Below are positions 63,396 to 64,000 of a stretch of 64,000 nt of DNA, in pieces. Made by a program: the position numbers and the translations under genes. Under the pieces are notes generated by a model. The model was not told the origin of the DNA. It saw only the letters and a list, made by a program, of their open reading frames with translations, and ran no database searches. This stretch comes from Kushneria sinocarnis. Lineage in GTDB: Bacteria > Pseudomonadota > Gammaproteobacteria > Pseudomonadales > Halomonadaceae. How positions within the stretch are numbered: position 1 is the stretch's first letter; each line of letters begins with the position of its first letter. Location of the stretch: contig NZ_RBIN01000005.1 of assembly GCF_003633775.1 (NCBI RefSeq), forward strand, positions 186,001 to 250,000, given 5' to 3'.

Positions 63396-64000
63396 ATGAC
63401 CACCCGCTTTCACCTGCACAACTACGGCTCGATCAACATCGATCATGTCTACCGCGTCCCCCACCTGGTGCGCCCCGGCGAGACGCTGGCCAGCCGGGAG
63501 TATCGCCCGGTACTGGGCGGCAAGGGCGCCAACCAGAGCCTGGCGATGGCGCGCGCCGGGGGTGATGTCACCCACTGGGGCCGGCTCGGCGAGAGTGACC
63601 GCTGGGCACTGGCGCCCCTGCGGGAAGCCGGCGTCAACGATGAGCAGCTCGAACTCATCGACGGCCCCAGCGGCCACACGGTCATCCAGGTCGATGATGA
63701 CGGCGAGAACGCCATCGTGCTGTTCGGCGGCGCCAATCAGGGCTTTGACGCCGACCGGCTGGATACGCTGTTCGCCACCACGAGCCCGGGCGACTGGCTG
63801 CTGTTGCAGAACGAGTGCAATGACACCGCCGCCGTGATCGAGCGCGCCCTCGAGGCCGACCTGCAGGTCGCCTTCAACCCCGCTCCCATGGTCGATGCCA
63901 TCCGCCAGCTGCCGCTGACCCGGCTGGCGCTGCTGTTTCTCAATCGCGGCGAAGCGGCCGCGCTGGCCGAGTGCGACGACAGCACCCCGACCGAAACCCT
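63396..64000 (+). CDS. rbsK: Ribokinase, N-terminal part (runs off the window)
   Basis: 201 residues are visible and the frame is open at the window end. The PfkB start NYGSINIDHVYRVPHLVRPGE and the first signature LGGKGANQSLAMARAGGDV are clear. The C-terminal signature lies beyond the window. It probably phosphorylates D-ribose to ribose 5-phosphate, in line with rbsD just upstream. No ribose ABC transporter gene is seen in the window. Confidence 0.88.
   Translation, partial: MTTRFHLHNYGSINIDHVYRVPHLVRPGETLASREYRPVLGGKGANQSLAMARAGGDVTHWGRLGESDRWALAPLREAGVNDEQLELIDGPSGHTVIQVDDDGENAIVLFGGANQGFDADRLDTLFATTSPGDWLLLQNECNDTAAVIERALEADLQVAFNPAPMVDAIRQLPLTRLALLFLNRGEAAALAECDDSTPTET

Overview
The window looks like part of the chromosome of a GC-rich, metabolically versatile gammaproteobacterium. 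The gene content (TRAP and tripartite tricarboxylate transporters, fused QuiC, PpsA/PpsR pair, CsrB-like RNA) would suit a halophile of the Halomonadaceae, but no rRNA or other taxonomic marker is present, so this is inference. No tRNA, rRNA, CRISPR array, insertion sequence or prophage gene was seen.

Region 1 (1-23465) is an aromatic-acid catabolic island that converges on protocatechuate. It holds pobA (4-hydroxybenzoate hydroxylase), a TRAP transporter, an IclR-type PcaR/PcaU-like regulator, vanB-vanR-vanA (vanillate demethylation), pcaB, and a pcaI-pcaJ-pcaF-transporter-pcaDC(fusion)-pcaH-pcaG operon that ends in a quinate/shikimate dehydrogenase. A TctCBA transporter and a quiC 3-dehydroshikimate dehydratase follow. 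Together they encode quinate/shikimate, vanillate and 4-hydroxybenzoate -> protocatechuate -> beta-ketoadipate -> succinyl-CoA + acetyl-CoA. Four copies of a 17-bp palindrome (TGTTCG-N5-CGAACA type) lie before pobA, the TRAP operon, the regulator gene and pcaI, which suggests one PcaR-like regulon. Two TGTATACA palindromes lie between the divergent vanA and pcaB.

Region 2 (23466-29563) carries ppsA with its divergent regulator ppsR, then a small hypothetical gene, a GNAT-like protein and a CBS-domain protein. Region 3 (29598-36842) is a ycsG-ycsF-ycsI-kipI/kipA-type operon (5-oxoprolinase PxpA and PxpBC plus an NRAMP-like transporter) extended by a biotin carboxylase/BCCP protein, with a divergent GntR regulator and a 21-bp operator-like palindrome.

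Region 4 (36886-46172) is mixed: an SDR, UbiX, a second stand-alone QuiC-like protein, a YetF-like membrane protein, a divergent purine permease/urate hydroxylase pair, small envelope proteins, a secreted repeat protein and a family 9 glycosyltransferase. Region 5 (46311-60221) is a carbohydrate and redox cluster: GH15, a pyruvate-oxidase-like ThDP enzyme, an enolase-superfamily protein, a 1029-residue FAD/Fe-S oxidoreductase, a PfkB kinase, a GH65 phosphorylase, an SDR and a HAD phosphatase. Region 6 (60222-64000) contains, on the minus strand, a run of eight consecutive hairpins that all expose AGGA or AGGGA in the loop. This is a strong candidate for a CsrB/RsmZ-type RNA that sequesters CsrA/RsmA. 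It is followed by a Crp-type regulator, a pirin, rbsD and the start of rbsK, which runs off the window.
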